Notes under the pieces: model-generated
The model's input: the letters and a program-made list of their open reading frames with translations, nothing else
The model's database searches: none
What the model was told of the DNA's origin: nothing
NCBI GenBank assembly: GCA_901472405.1
Contig: LR590463.1
Location: forward strand, 1,054,001-1,118,000
Origin: Serratia rubidaea
GTDB lineage: Bacteria; Pseudomonadota; Gammaproteobacteria; Enterobacterales; Enterobacteriaceae
Reading direction: 5' to 3'
DNA: 64,000 nucleotides
Position numbers and translations under genes: made by a program
Shown here: piece by piece, positions 63,923 through 64,000 of the stretch
Layout: every line of letters begins with the position of its first letter
How positions within the stretch are numbered: position 1 is the stretch's first letter

Positions 63923-64000
63923 TTTCTGCCATCCAATCGCTGTTTCCCCCTATTTTTTAGCCTGGCACCACGGACTTTCCCGTTCTTCTGCACTGCGCGC

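Overview
The window is a chromosomal segment of a GC-rich enterobacterium, most likely Serratia or a close relative in the Yersiniaceae. Gene order follows the Escherichia coli brnQ-to-ffs interval almost gene for gene (brnQ, proY, malZ, acpH, queA, tgt, yajC, secDF, yajI, nrdR, ribD, ribH, nusB, thiL, pgpA, dxs, ispA, xseB, thiI, yajL, panE, yajQ, yajR, cyoABCDE, ampG, yajG, bolA, tig, clpP, clpX, lon, hupB, ppiD, ybaV, fadM, queC, ybaE, cof, decR, mdlAB, glnK, amtB, tesB, ybaY, atl, ffs). Genus assignment is inference from protein similarity and GC content.

Layout. 0-10.6 kb: amino-acid transport (brnQ, proY), a hairpin-rich non-coding stretch, a small exported protein, an MscS-type channel, malZ with candidate MalT boxes, a periplasmic gamma-glutamyltransferase, a 2-Cys peroxiredoxin with a candidate OxyR site, and acpH. 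10.7-17.2 kb: queuosine genes queA and tgt, then yajC-secD-secF; an uncharacterised two-gene cassette (STM2901-like plus DUF1493) sits between queA and tgt on the opposite strand. 17.3-25.4 kb: yajI, nrdR-ribD-ribH-nusB-thiL-pgpA, and the opposing xseB-ispA-dxs isoprenoid operon. 25.6-39 kb: thiI, panE-yajL, yajQ, yajR, the cytochrome bo3 operon, ampG-yajG, bolA. 39-48.7 kb: the proteostasis block tig, clpP-clpX, lon, hupB, ppiD, ybaV, with heat-shock-type promoters at clpP and lon. 48.8-64 kb: fadM with a candidate FadR operator, queC, ybaE, cof, an extra EamA exporter divergent from decR, mdlAB, the NtrC/sigma54-controlled glnK-amtB pair, tesB, an extra azoR plus LysR-regulator pair, ybaY, atl, and the 4.5S RNA gene.

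An important caveat is sequence quality. I count about 65 single-base insertions or deletions that break otherwise normal reading frames, roughly 50 of them before position 24,200. They hit genes that cannot plausibly all be dead (secD, secF, ribD, ribH, nusB, dxs), and the repaired lengths match E. coli to within a residue or two. I therefore annotate these as whole genes carrying probable sequencing errors, not as pseudogenes.

No CRISPR array, tRNA, rRNA operon, prophage or insertion sequence was seen. The best candidate for undescribed biology is the STM2901-like/DUF1493 pair between queA and tgt. Secondary candidates are the hairpin cluster at about 3.2 kb, the small exported protein at 3.5 kb, and the decR/EamA divergent unit.
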